A DNA stretch of 64,000 bases from Pseudomonas sp. PB101 (GTDB lineage Bacteria > Pseudomonadota > Gammaproteobacteria > Pseudomonadales > Pseudomonadaceae): contig NZ_RWIR01000087.1 of the NCBI RefSeq assembly GCF_009764265.1, positions 35,244-99,243 on the forward strand. The letters are read 5' to 3'. How positions within the stretch are numbered: the first letter of the stretch is position 1; each line of letters begins with the position of its first letter. The notes below the pieces were generated by a model. That model made no database searches. It was not told where the DNA came from and saw only the letters and a program-made list of their open reading frames with translations. The position numbers and the translations under genes are program-made. Below, in pieces: positions 1 through 7,201 of the stretch.

Positions 1-147
1 CGGCAACACCAGTTCAGCCGTCTCGAACGTCGTGAAGCGCTCGCCGCAGGCCAGGCATTCACGCCGGCGGCGCACCTGTTCGCCCTCGGCGACCAGACGC
101 GAGTCGATGACCTTGGTGTCGTTGGCACCGCAGAAGGGACAGTGCAT
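1..147 (-). CDS. nrdR: Transcriptional repressor NrdR (N-terminal part, cut by window edge)
   Basis: Only the first 49 codons are present; the gene runs off the left edge. The translation starts MHCPFCGAND and carries two CxxC pairs (CPFC at residues 3-6 and CLAC at 31-34), the zinc ribbon of NrdR, followed by the GERFTTFE stretch typical of the family. NrdR is a zinc-finger/ATP-cone repressor of ribonucleotide reductase operons that senses dATP/ATP. The ATP-cone lies outside the window. The start is the ATG whose CAT complement lies at 145-147. The next gene is divergent. Confidence 0.95.
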   Translation of the reverse strand, partial: MHCPFCGANDTKVIDSRLVAEGEQVRRRRECLACGERFTTFETAELVLP

Positions 148-274
148 GGTGGCAGGCAACAAAAAAAGGGAGGGCCATGGTAGCGCATCCCGGTGGCAAG
201 ACAAGCCATAGGGTTTGCGGTATACAGACGGGATGATCACTTGATCCATGGAATTCAGCTTTATGGAGCCACCA

Positions 275-739
275 ATGTCGTTACGTCCGCTCATTTTGCT
301 CAGTGTTTTCAGCCTGCTGGTGGCTTGCGGCAGCGATGCACCCAAGCCCCAGCCGCCAACGCCTGGCCCGGCGCCGCAGCAAGCGCAGAAGAAGGCCCGG
401 GAGGCCGCCGACCTTGGCCCGCTGCCTGCGTATCAGCGCGAATTGAGCGGCACCCTGCAAGGCGTGCCGGCCGGCGCTGAAGTCGAACTGGCATTGCTGG
501 TGATCGACGAAAAAGACCGCCCGCAACAATTGCTCGCCAGTTCCAGCCTGATCGGCAACAACCAGGTGCTGCCGTTTCACCTGCGCTTCAATCCGGAATC
601 CTTCCCGGCCGGGGCCCGCGTTGAACTGCGCGGTCGCGCCAGCCAGTCCGGCCAGTTGATCCTGCACCTGCCATCGCAGCAGATTACCCAGCCGACCACC
701 CAGGCCCTTGGCCAACTGCAATTCGTCAAAGCCCCATGA
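275..739 (+). CDS. YbaY-family lipoprotein
   Basis: A 154-residue envelope lipoprotein. The N-terminus is a lipoprotein signal peptide with lipobox LVAC (Cys at about residue 18), followed by a Pro/Gln-rich linker (roughly residues 22-45). The rest is a single beta-rich domain of the YbaY/YscW type (from YQRELSGTL onward), a family of small outer-membrane lipoproteins of unclear role. An in-frame ATG exists at 248, but the ATG at 275 gives an intact signal peptide and has GGAG just upstream. The stop overlaps the start of the methyltransferase gene (ATGA), so the two are probably translationally coupled. The family assignment rests on the remembered pattern. Confidence 0.8.
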   Translation: MSLRPLILLSVFSLLVACGSDAPKPQPPTPGPAPQQAQKKAREAADLGPLPAYQRELSGTLQGVPAGAEVELALLVIDEKDRPQQLLASSSLIGNNQVLPFHLRFNPESFPAGARVELRGRASQSGQLILHLPSQQITQPTTQALGQLQFVKAP

Positions 740-1392
740 GTGCACCGCTCGACCTGCAACGGGCCTTGGCTGACCTGCTGGGTGATGCGCAACTGGTGGC
801 CTGCCCGTTGCCGGAAACAGATTTAAAGCTGTGGCTGATCGACGGCGACAAGATGGACCGCGCCTTCAGCCCGGAAGAAACCCGGCGCATCCTGCATGAG
901 CCGCCGTACTGGAGTTTCTGCTGGGCCAGTGGCCTGGCCGTGGCCCGCTATCTGGCCGCCAACCCGCATTGGGTCGATGGCAAGCGGGTACTGGATTTCG
1001 GTGCCGGTTCCGGCGTGGCGGGCATTGCCGCGGCGAAGGCCGGGGCGCTCGAAGTGCTGGCCTGCGACCTCGACCCGCTGGCGATTGCCGCGTGTCGGGC
1101 CAATGCCGAACTCAATGACGTAGAGCTCAACTACTCGACGGATTTTTTCGCCGAGGCCGATCGCTTCGATCTGATTCTGGTGGCGGACGTGCTGTACGAC
1201 CGGGCGAACCTGCCGCTGCTCGACCAGTTCCTCAGCCGCGGCCGAGAGGCGCTGGTCGCGGATTCCCGAGTGCGGGACTTCCGTCATCCGTTGTACCAAC
1301 GCATCGAAATGCTCGAAGCCATGACGCTGCCGGATCTGGCCGAGCCCCACGAGTTTCGGCATGTGAGCCTCTACCACGCTGCCCGCGCCTGA
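736..1392 (+). CDS. Class I SAM-dependent methyltransferase (ETFB-lysine/METTL16-like family)
   Basis: A 218-residue protein with a Rossmann SAM-binding core. Motif I is VLDFGAGSGVAG (about residues 84-95), the acidic end of strand 2 is ACDLDP, and motif IV reads LILVADVLYD. The upstream PYWSFCWASG block resembles the N-terminal signature of the lysine methyltransferase group that includes electron-transfer-flavoprotein beta methyltransferases; L11 methyltransferase PrmA is more distant. The substrate cannot be told from sequence. It overlaps the lipoprotein gene by 4 bp (ATGA). A thioredoxin-like chaperone gene follows. Confidence 0.85.
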   Translation: MSAPLDLQRALADLLGDAQLVACPLPETDLKLWLIDGDKMDRAFSPEETRRILHEPPYWSFCWASGLAVARYLAANPHWVDGKRVLDFGAGSGVAGIAAAKAGALEVLACDLDPLAIAACRANAELNDVELNYSTDFFAEADRFDLILVADVLYDRANLPLLDQFLSRGREALVADSRVRDFRHPLYQRIEMLEAMTLPDLAEPHEFRHVSLYHAARA

Positions 1393-1431
1393 CCGTATAG
1401 TTGCCCTATTCACGCTTTTACGAGATTGCCC

Positions 1432-2304
1432 ATGAGTCAGGAAACGCCGTACATCTTCGACGCCACGACTGCCGATTTCGACCAGTCGGTGATCGAGAAC
1501 TCTTTCCACAAACCGGTGCTGGTGGATTTCTGGGCCGAATGGTGCGCGCCCTGCAAAGTGCTGATGCCGATGTTGCAGAGCATTGCCGAGAGCTATCAGG
1601 GCGAATTGCTGTTGGCCAAGGTCAATTGCGACCTCGAACAAGACATCGTCGCCCGCTTCGGTATTCGCAGCCTGCCGACCGTGGTGCTGTTCAAGGACGG
1701 CCAGCCTGTCGATGGTTTTGCCGGAGCGCAGCCGGAATCCGCCGTGCGCGCCCTGCTCGAACCCCATGTGCAGATGCCGCCACCGGCCGCCGCCGATCCG
1801 TTCGAACAGGCCCAGGCGCTGTTCGATGACAGCCGTTTTGCCGATGCCGAAGCGCTGCTCAAAGTGATCCTGGGTGAAGACAACACCAACGCCAAGGCAC
1901 TGATCCTGTACGCCCGTTGCCTGACCGAGCGCGGTGAACTGGGCGAAGCGCAAGCCGTGCTCGATGCGGTCAAGAGCGACGAGCACAAGGCTGCACTGGC
2001 CGGAGCCAAGGCGCAGATCAAGTTTCTCGGCCTGGCCAGGGACCTGCCGGATGCCGCCGATCTGAAGGCGCGGCTGGCGAAAGACCCGCAGGACGATGAA
2101 GCGGTTTATCAACTGGCGATCCAGCAACTGGCCCGTCAGCAGTACGATGCCGCGCTGGATGCCTTGCTGAAGTTGTTCACCCGCAACCGCAGCTACAGCG
2201 AAGGCTTGCCGCACAAGACCTTGCTGCAGGTGTTCGAGTTGCTGGGCAATGACCACCCGCTGGTGACCACGTACCGCCGCAAGTTGTTTGCCGCGCTGTA
2301 CTGA
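1432..2304 (+). CDS. Thioredoxin-fold TPR co-chaperone (CnoX/YbbN-like)
   Basis: A 290-residue protein. An N-terminal thioredoxin domain (residues 1-110) has the redox motif WCAPC (Cys38 and Cys41) and the cis-Pro segment SLPTVVLF. It is followed by a linker and a C-terminal TPR-like region (about 122-290) with repeated helical pairs. This architecture is that of YbbN/CnoX, a chaperedoxin that protects substrates from over-oxidation and hands them to GroEL or DnaK. E. coli CnoX has lost the first cysteine, but here the CxxC is complete, so real thiol-disulfide activity is likely. A TTG two codons upstream is open, but the ATG at 1432 begins the conserved MSQETPYIFD. A REPIN follows the stop. 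Confidence 0.9.
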   Translation: MSQETPYIFDATTADFDQSVIENSFHKPVLVDFWAEWCAPCKVLMPMLQSIAESYQGELLLAKVNCDLEQDIVARFGIRSLPTVVLFKDGQPVDGFAGAQPESAVRALLEPHVQMPPPAAADPFEQAQALFDDSRFADAEALLKVILGEDNTNAKALILYARCLTERGELGEAQAVLDAVKSDEHKAALAGAKAQIKFLGLARDLPDAADLKARLAKDPQDDEAVYQLAIQQLARQQYDAALDALLKLFTRNRSYSEGLPHKTLLQVFELLGNDHPLVTTYRRKLFAALY

Positions 2305-2307
2305 CCT

Positions 2308-2393
2308 GTAGGAGCCGGCTTGCTGGCGATGCAGACGCCGCGCTCCATCAGGTGAACCGCGTCATCGTTCATCGCCAGCAAGCCGGCTCCTAC
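2308..2393. repeat. REPIN (family A), copy 1
   Basis: An 86-bp element with perfect inverted arms: GTAGGAGCCGGCTTGCTGGC opens it and the complement closes it. The spacer resembles that of the second copy at 3457-3542, which is also exactly 86 bp. The right arm covers the stop codon (2390-2392) of the minus-strand gene that follows. It lies between two converging genes. Confidence 0.9.
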
Positions 2394-2728
2394 AACCAGC
2401 GGTAGATCGGCGTATCGGCGCCGCTTTCCACCTTCACGTCCGGACTGTGGCGCAAGCGCACCAACAGGCGCTTGCCCGCCGCCGCACTGCCGGTCAGGCC
2501 TTCGAGTTGATCGAGCAGGTCCGGCCCACTGAGCTGCCCGGCCTTGCGTAGTAAATCCCTGGCAATCTGCCACAGCGCATCATCCTGATTCAGCGGTTTC
2601 GCCGCCGGGGCGCTGACTGCGGTTTTTTCCACCTGCACCTGCGCCCCCAGTCGCGCCCAGTCCGCGTCGTCCATCTCCAGGGTCAAATCCACCGGCCAGT
2701 CGCCGATGCTTCCGCGAATTCGCAACAT
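2390..2728 (-). CDS. Conserved hypothetical protein
   Basis: A 112-residue soluble protein starting MLRIRGSIGDWPVDLTLEMD and ending in IYRWL. It has no signal peptide, no membrane segment and no catalytic motif I recognise. The middle (about 40-85) is helical and Leu/Asp-rich. It lies between the CnoX-like gene and the zinc operon, and I recall a small hypothetical at the same place in P. aeruginosa. The start at 2728 is chosen because that is where the conserved-looking N-terminus begins; the frame is open to 2767. The last codon and stop overlap a REPIN arm. Function unknown. Confidence 0.7.
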   Translation of the reverse strand: MLRIRGSIGDWPVDLTLEMDDADWARLGAQVQVEKTAVSAPAAKPLNQDDALWQIARDLLRKAGQLSGPDLLDQLEGLTGSAAAGKRLLVRLRHSPDVKVESGADTPIYRWL

Positions 2729-2813
2729 AGGTCTGCTCCCGCACATTTCTTCTATGCATGCTCCCATGGGGCTTGTGCAACGCCAAGCAGGCAGTCAAAC
2801 TCTTCGCACTTAC

Positions 2814-2831
2814 GTTATAAGATTACATAAC
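2814..2831 (+). promoter_or_regulatory. Candidate Zur-type operator upstream of the zinc unit
   Basis: The site reads GTTATAAGATTACATAAC, an inverted GTTAT/ATAAC pair, and is followed by ATTT. The right half plus flank (ATAACATTT) matches the half-site of enterobacterial Zur boxes. The 8-bp spacing between arms is longer than in the classical box, so this is a candidate only. It lies 33 bp before the ATG of the ZrgA-like gene. Confidence 0.4.
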
Positions 2832-2863
2832 ATTTTCTTCATTTTACTATTCGGAGACTCGCC

Positions 2864-3442
2864 ATGCGTCGTCTGCTTCTCGCCCTGCCGTTTGCCATGT
2901 TGCCGTTGACTGTCGCCCATGCCGCCACCGAACACGATCATGAGCATGCCAGCCTCGGCGCCCACGAACATGGTGTCGGACGCCTGAATGCGGCGCTGGA
3001 CGGCAAGACCCTGGAGCTGGAGCTGGAAAGCCCGGCGATGAACCTGGTGGGTTTCGAGCATGTCGCCAGCAGCGATGCCGACAAAGCCAAAGTCGCCGCC
3101 GCCCGTGCTCTGCTCGAGCAACCGCTGGCCCTGTTCAACCTGCCGAAAGCCGCCGGTTGCGTGGTGGAAAACCAGGAACTGGAAAGCCCGTTGTTCGGCG
3201 ATGCCCCGGATGCCGACGATGACCACGATGAAGACGCCAAGGATGAACATCATCACGATCACAGCGAAATCCACGCCCACTACCAGTTCACCTGTGCCAC
3301 TCCAGCGGCGTTGAAGACCCTGGACCTGGCGAACATTTTCAACTCGTTCCCGGCCACCCAGAAAATTCAGGTACAACTGATTGGCCCGAGCGGGCAGCAA
3401 GGGGTTGAAGTGAAGTCCAAGTCTGCAGCCCTCAAATTCTGA
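2864..3442 (+). CDS. Periplasmic zinc-binding DUF2796 protein (ZrgA-like)
   Basis: A 192-residue protein with a signal peptide (about residues 1-21, cleavage after AHA). Histidine-rich tracts occur just after it (HDHEHASLGAHEHG) and again near residues 118-138 (acidic D/E-H clusters such as EHHHDHSEIHAH). This is the pattern of DUF2796/ZrgA proteins, periplasmic zinc binders linked to zinc uptake in Vibrio and induced by zinc starvation in P. aeruginosa (PA4063-like). GGAG sits 8 bp before the ATG. It heads a four-gene run with an ABC ATPase, a permease and a DUF3299 protein, and a Zur-like site lies upstream. A REPIN separates it from the ATPase gene. Confidence 0.88.
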   Translation: MRRLLLALPFAMLPLTVAHAATEHDHEHASLGAHEHGVGRLNAALDGKTLELELESPAMNLVGFEHVASSDADKAKVAAARALLEQPLALFNLPKAAGCVVENQELESPLFGDAPDADDDHDEDAKDEHHHDHSEIHAHYQFTCATPAALKTLDLANIFNSFPATQKIQVQLIGPSGQQGVEVKSKSAALKF

Positions 3443-3456
3443 ATCCACCCTGTTCC

Positions 3457-3542
3457 GTAGGAGCCGGCTTGCTGGCGATCGCCACGCCGCGGTCTGTCAA
3501 TGAAACCGCGTTATCGTTCATCGCCAGCAAGCCGGCTCCTAC
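3457..3542. repeat. REPIN (family A), copy 2
   Basis: An 86-bp palindromic element with the same 23-bp arms as the copy at 2308-2393 and a related spacer (shared pieces ACGCCGCG, ACCGCGT and ATCGTTC). It lies between the ZrgA-like gene and the ABC ATPase gene. Folded in RNA it would make a long hairpin that could alter relative expression of the first gene, which is an inference. Confidence 0.9.
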
Positions 3543-3573
3543 ACAGGTCATCAACATTCATGAAATCGGCTAA

Positions 3574-4284
3574 ATGACCCAAGCACTCATCGAACTGTCC
3601 GACCTGGGCTTCAGCTGGCCCGGTCACCCGCCGCTGCTGGACATCCCGGCGTTTCGCCTGGAGCGCGGGGAAACCCTGTTCCTCAAAGGCCCCAGCGGCA
3701 GCGGCAAGACCACCTTGCTCGGCCTGCTCGGCGGCGTACAAAAACCCGATCGCGGCAGTATCCGCCTGCTCGGCCAGGAGCTGACGCAACTCTCGGCCGG
3801 CGCCCGCGACCACTTCCGCGTCGATCACACCGGCTACATCTTCCAGCAGTTCAACCTGCTGCCGTTCCTGTCGGTGCGTGAAAACGTCGAACTGCCCTGC
3901 CACTTCTCGAAGCTGCGTGCCGAACGGGCGAAACAACGCCACGGCAGCGTCGACAAAGCCGCCGCCACGCTGCTCGCCCACTTGGGCCTGAAGGATGAAA
4001 ACATCCTCGGTCGCCGTGCGGACTCGCTTTCCATCGGCCAGCAGCAGCGGGTCGCCGCCGCCCGCGCGCTGATCGGGCAACCGGAACTGGTGATCGCCGA
4101 CGAGCCGACCTCGGCCCTCGATTACGACGCCCGCGAGAACTTCATTCGCCTGTTGTTCGCCGAGTGCCGCGAAGCCGGGTCGAGCCTGTTGTTCGTCAGT
4201 CACGACCAGAGCCTGGCGCCGCTGTTCGATCACAACCTGTCGCTGGCCGAACTCAATCGCGCCGCCACCCCGTCCGAGGTCTGA
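3574..4284 (+). CDS. ABC transporter ATP-binding protein (zinc-linked, LolD/MacB type)
   Basis: A 236-residue ATPase with Walker A GPSGSGKT (residues 39-46), Q-loop FQQFNLLPF, signature LSIGQQQR (a variant of LSGGQ), Walker B LVIADEPTSALD and switch histidine VSHD. It is closest in pattern to the MacB/LolD class that works with FtsX-type permeases. The next gene, 1 bp downstream, encodes such a permease. With the ZrgA-like protein and DUF3299 protein it forms the set known in P. aeruginosa as a zinc-starvation operon. Whether it moves zinc itself, a zinc chelate or drives a periplasmic task is not settled by sequence. Confidence 0.9.
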   Translation: MTQALIELSDLGFSWPGHPPLLDIPAFRLERGETLFLKGPSGSGKTTLLGLLGGVQKPDRGSIRLLGQELTQLSAGARDHFRVDHTGYIFQQFNLLPFLSVRENVELPCHFSKLRAERAKQRHGSVDKAAATLLAHLGLKDENILGRRADSLSIGQQQRVAAARALIGQPELVIADEPTSALDYDARENFIRLLFAECREAGSSLLFVSHDQSLAPLFDHNLSLAELNRAATPSEV

Positions 4285-4285
4285 G

Positions 4286-5551
4286 ATGTATCTGTTTCGT
4301 CTAGCCATGGCCAGCCTGGCTAACCGCCGCTTCACCGCGATCCTCACCGCATTCGCCATCGCCCTGTCGGTGTGCCTGCTGTTGGCGGTGGAGCGCGTGC
4401 GCACCGAAGCCAAGGCCAGCTTCGCCAGCACCATCAGCGGCACCGACCTGATCGTCGGCGCCCGCTCTGGCTCGGTGAACCTGTTGCTGTACTCGGTGTT
4501 CCGCATCGGCAACGCCACCAACAACATCCGCTGGGACAGCTTCGAACACTTCGCCAGCAACCCGAAAGTGAAGTGGGCAATCCCGATGTCCCTCGGCGAC
4601 TCCCATCGCGGCTACCGGGTGATGGGCACCACCGAAGCCTACTTCGAGCATTACCAGTACGGCCGCCGGCAACACCTGGAACTGGCCGATGGCAGGCCGT
4701 TTGCCACTGACCCGTTCGAAGTGGTGCTCGGCGCCGAAGTGGCCGAGGCGCTGCACTACAAACTCGGCGACAAACTGGTGCTGGCCCACGGCGTGGCGGC
4801 GATCAGCCTGGTCAAGCACGACGACAAACCGTTCACCGTGGTCGGCATACTCAAGCGCACCGGCACGCCGGTGGACCGCACGCTGCACATCAGCCTCGGT
4901 GGCATGGAAGCGATTCACATCGACTGGCATAACGGCGTGCCTGCCCGGGGCGAGGGGCGCATCACGGCCGATCAGGCGCGCAACATGGACCTCACGCCGC
5001 AAGCGATCACCGCGTTCATGCTCGGCCTCAACAACAAGATTTCGACCTTTGCCCTGCAACGGGAAATCAACGAATTCCGCGGCGAGCCGATGCTGGCGAT
5101 CCTGCCGGGCGTGGCGTTGCAAGAGCTGTGGAGCCTGATGGGCACGGCGGAAAAAGCGCTGTTCGTGGTCTCGCTGTTTGTGGTCCTGACCGGATTGATC
5201 GGCATGCTCACGGCCATTCTCACCAGCCTCAATGAACGCCGCCGGGAGATGGCGATCCTGCGTTCGGTGGGCGCACGACCCTGGCATGTCGCGACGCTGC
5301 TGGTGCTCGAAGCCTTCGCCCTCGCGCTGTCGGGCGTGATCGCCGGTGTGGCGTTGCTGTATGTGTGCATCGCGGCGGCCCAGGGTTATGTGCAGGCCAA
5401 CTATGGCTTGTTCCTGCCTCTCTCCTGGCCGAGCGAGTATGAATGGACACTGCTCGGTGGCATCCTGATCGCCGCGCTGCTGATGGGTAGCGTGCCGGCC
5501 TGGCGGGCCTATCGCCAATCCCTGGCCGATGGCCTGTCGATCCGTTTATGA
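4286..5551 (+). CDS. ABC transporter permease, FtsX/MacB type
   Basis: A 421-residue membrane protein. One N-terminal transmembrane helix (about residues 15-35) is followed by a large periplasmic domain (about 40-285) and three C-terminal helices (about 290-320, 345-370 and 385-405), the FtsX/MacB fold. Such permeases usually do not form a classical import channel but transmit mechanical force, which makes this an unusual partner for metal uptake. The gene starts 1 bp after the ATPase stop and its own end overlaps the open frame of the DUF3299 gene. Confidence 0.9.
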   Translation: MYLFRLAMASLANRRFTAILTAFAIALSVCLLLAVERVRTEAKASFASTISGTDLIVGARSGSVNLLLYSVFRIGNATNNIRWDSFEHFASNPKVKWAIPMSLGDSHRGYRVMGTTEAYFEHYQYGRRQHLELADGRPFATDPFEVVLGAEVAEALHYKLGDKLVLAHGVAAISLVKHDDKPFTVVGILKRTGTPVDRTLHISLGGMEAIHIDWHNGVPARGEGRITADQARNMDLTPQAITAFMLGLNNKISTFALQREINEFRGEPMLAILPGVALQELWSLMGTAEKALFVVSLFVVLTGLIGMLTAILTSLNERRREMAILRSVGARPWHVATLLVLEAFALALSGVIAGVALLYVCIAAAQGYVQANYGLFLPLSWPSEYEWTLLGGILIAALLMGSVPAWRAYRQSLADGLSIRL

Positions 5552-5562
5552 GGACGTTGAAA

Positions 5563-6081
5563 ATGCCCCGCGCTGTACTTGCGCTGTTGATGCTGGTCGC
5601 CCTGCCCCTCTGGGCGGCCCAGCCAAAAGACCTGACCTGGTCGGAGATGATCCCGCCCGACGCGCCGAAAGAAGTGCCGAACATGACGCCGCTGCATGAT
5701 CTGTCGCAGATGAGCAATGCGCTGTCGGCCGAATCGGCGCCCGCCGCCAAGCAAGACCTGCCCAATGCACCGGTGGTCAAGACCCTCGATGGCCAGAACA
5801 TTCGCCTGCCGGGTTATATCGTGCCGCTGGAAGTGAGCGAGGAAGGACGCACCACGGAGTTCCTGCTGGTGCCGTATTTCGGCGCCTGCATCCATGTGCC
5901 GCCACCGCCGTCGAACCAGATCGTGCACGTCAAGAGCGAAGTCGGTGTGAAGCTCGACGAGTTGTATCAGCCTTACTGGATCGAAGGCGCATTGCAGGTC
6001 AAGGCGTCCACCAGCGAACTGGCGGATGCCGGGTATCAGATGGAGGCGGACAAGATTTACCTGTATGAATTGCCGGAGTGA
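5563..6081 (+). CDS. DUF3299 family periplasmic protein
   Basis: A 172-residue protein starting MPRAVLALLMLVALPLWAAQ, a clear signal peptide, then a domain with the pattern LPGYIVPLE, FLLVPYFGACIHVPPPPSNQIVHV. The conserved GACIHVPPPPSNQ loop with Cys and His suggests a metal site (inference). The family sits with ZrgA-like proteins and FtsX-type ABC transporters in zinc-responsive operons. An ATG at 5548 overlaps the permease stop (ATGA) and is a possible alternative start (177 residues). The ATG at 5563 has AGGA 8 bp upstream and is preferred. Confidence 0.8.
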   Translation: MPRAVLALLMLVALPLWAAQPKDLTWSEMIPPDAPKEVPNMTPLHDLSQMSNALSAESAPAAKQDLPNAPVVKTLDGQNIRLPGYIVPLEVSEEGRTTEFLLVPYFGACIHVPPPPSNQIVHVKSEVGVKLDELYQPYWIEGALQVKASTSELADAGYQMEADKIYLYELPE

Positions 6082-6112
6082 ATCCGACAGTCATGTAGCG
6101 TCTGATCGACAG

Positions 6113-6180
6113 CCATCGCGGGCAAGCCCGCTCCCACATTGGAATGCGTTCCCCTGTGGGAGCGGGCTTGCCCGCGATGG
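6113..6180. repeat. REPIN (family B)
   Basis: Inverted arms beginning CCATCGCGGGCAAGCCCGCT (6113-6138) and its near-perfect complement (6155-6180) around a 16-bp spacer. It follows the zinc unit and precedes oprG. Family B differs from family A in core sequence. Confidence 0.9.
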
Positions 6181-6223
6181 GGCCATCAAAAACAACACAA
6201 GAACCAGTCATCCCTCACTTTCA

Positions 6224-6265
6224 TTGAGCTGCATCAAAAGACTGGATAGTTAGCCGGCTTACCAT
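6224..6265 (+). promoter_or_regulatory. ANR/FNR-type box and class II promoter of oprG
   Basis: TTGAGCTGCATCAA at 6224-6237 matches the ANR/FNR consensus TTGAT-N4-ATCAA in 9 of 10 fixed positions. A plausible -10 (TACCAT, 6260-6265) places the start point near 6272, so the box is centred at about -41.5, the position used by class II activation. OprG of P. aeruginosa is known to depend on ANR and anaerobiosis, which agrees. Confidence 0.7.
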
Positions 6266-6302
6266 TGGACATCGAAAACTTTTAACGTCCTCTGGAGCCC
6301 CC

Positions 6303-7001
6303 ATGAACAAGTCCATGCTCAGCGCTTCGCTGGTTGCCCTCGCGCTCGCAGCCCCGCTCGCCCACGCCCACGAGGCCGGTGACATCATCCTTCGTGCGGG
6401 CGCCATCACCGTTAACCCGAAAGCCGACAGTTCCAGCGTGAAGGTCGATCAAGGCCCGCTGGCGGGCGCCGACCTGGGCGGCAAGGCGACCATGAGCAGC
6501 GACACCCAACTGGGCCTGAACGTCGCCTACATGCTCACCAACAATTGGGGGATCGAATTGCTGGCGGCCACGCCGTTCGAGCATGACGTCAAACTCAAAG
6601 GCACCGCCCTGGGCGCCGCCAACGGCAAACTCGGCACGCTCAAGCACCTGCCGCCAACCCTGAGCGTGGTGTATTACCCGCTGGACGCGAAGTCCGCGTT
6701 TCAGCCGTACGTCGGCGCCGGTATCAACTACACCTGGATCTACGACGAACACGTCGGCAGCGAAGCCCAGTCCGCCGGCTTCAGCAACTTCAAGGCGAAG
6801 AACTCCTGGGGCATGGCCTGGCAGGTCGGTGCCGACTACATGCTGACCGAGCACGTCATGCTCAACGCCCAGGTGCGTTATATCGATATCGATACCCGCG
6901 CCACCGTTGAAAACAACTCGATTGCCCCGGGCACCCGTGCCAAGGTCGACGTGGATGTGGATCCGTTCATCTACATGGTTGGTCTGGGTTACAAGTTCTA
7001 A
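6303..7001 (+). CDS. oprG: Outer membrane protein OprG (OmpW family)
   Basis: A 232-residue protein with a signal peptide (residues 1-22, cleavage after AHA before HEAGDIILRAGA). The remainder is an alternating beta pattern consistent with the eight-stranded OmpW barrel, ending in the aromatic GLGYKF. OmpW/OprG barrels pass small hydrophobic molecules, and OprG responds to iron and anaerobiosis. GGAG lies upstream of the ATG. The gene follows the zinc unit, as PA4067 follows PA4063-4066. An ANR-type box precedes it and a bidirectional terminator lies about 150 bp beyond its stop. Confidence 0.95.
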   Translation: MNKSMLSASLVALALAAPLAHAHEAGDIILRAGAITVNPKADSSSVKVDQGPLAGADLGGKATMSSDTQLGLNVAYMLTNNWGIELLAATPFEHDVKLKGTALGAANGKLGTLKHLPPTLSVVYYPLDAKSAFQPYVGAGINYTWIYDEHVGSEAQSAGFSNFKAKNSWGMAWQVGADYMLTEHVMLNAQVRYIDIDTRATVENNSIAPGTRAKVDVDVDPFIYMVGLGYKF

Positions 7002-7151
7002 AGAACGTTCACGTGGTGGTGAATGAGGCTTGCTGGTGAGCAGACTAAATACTGATGGCGACTGCTGCGCAGTTGAACGGGACGGTGCGGCGATCCGCCA
7101 AGCCCCCTCGCCACAGGGAATCTACCCGCTTCAAGGTAAATTCCGGCCGTG

Positions 7152-7181
7152 AAAAAGGCGCCTGTAAAAAGGCGCCTTTTT
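7152..7181. terminator. Bidirectional intrinsic terminator
   Basis: The hairpin AAAAAGGCGCC - TGTAAAAA - GGCGCCTTTTT has an A tract on one side and a T tract on the other. It can therefore terminate oprG from the left and the epimerase gene from the right. The rest of the oprG-epimerase gap (7002-7151) shows nothing I recognise. Confidence 0.85.
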
Positions 7182-7201
7182 CATGTCCGCAGGGCAGTCA
7201 T

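Noticed and set aside
823..2256. 477-codon antisense frame over the methyltransferase and CnoX-like genes
   Set aside because: It is a shadow of strongly supported plus-strand genes and has low-complexity Gln/His/Arg-rich content.
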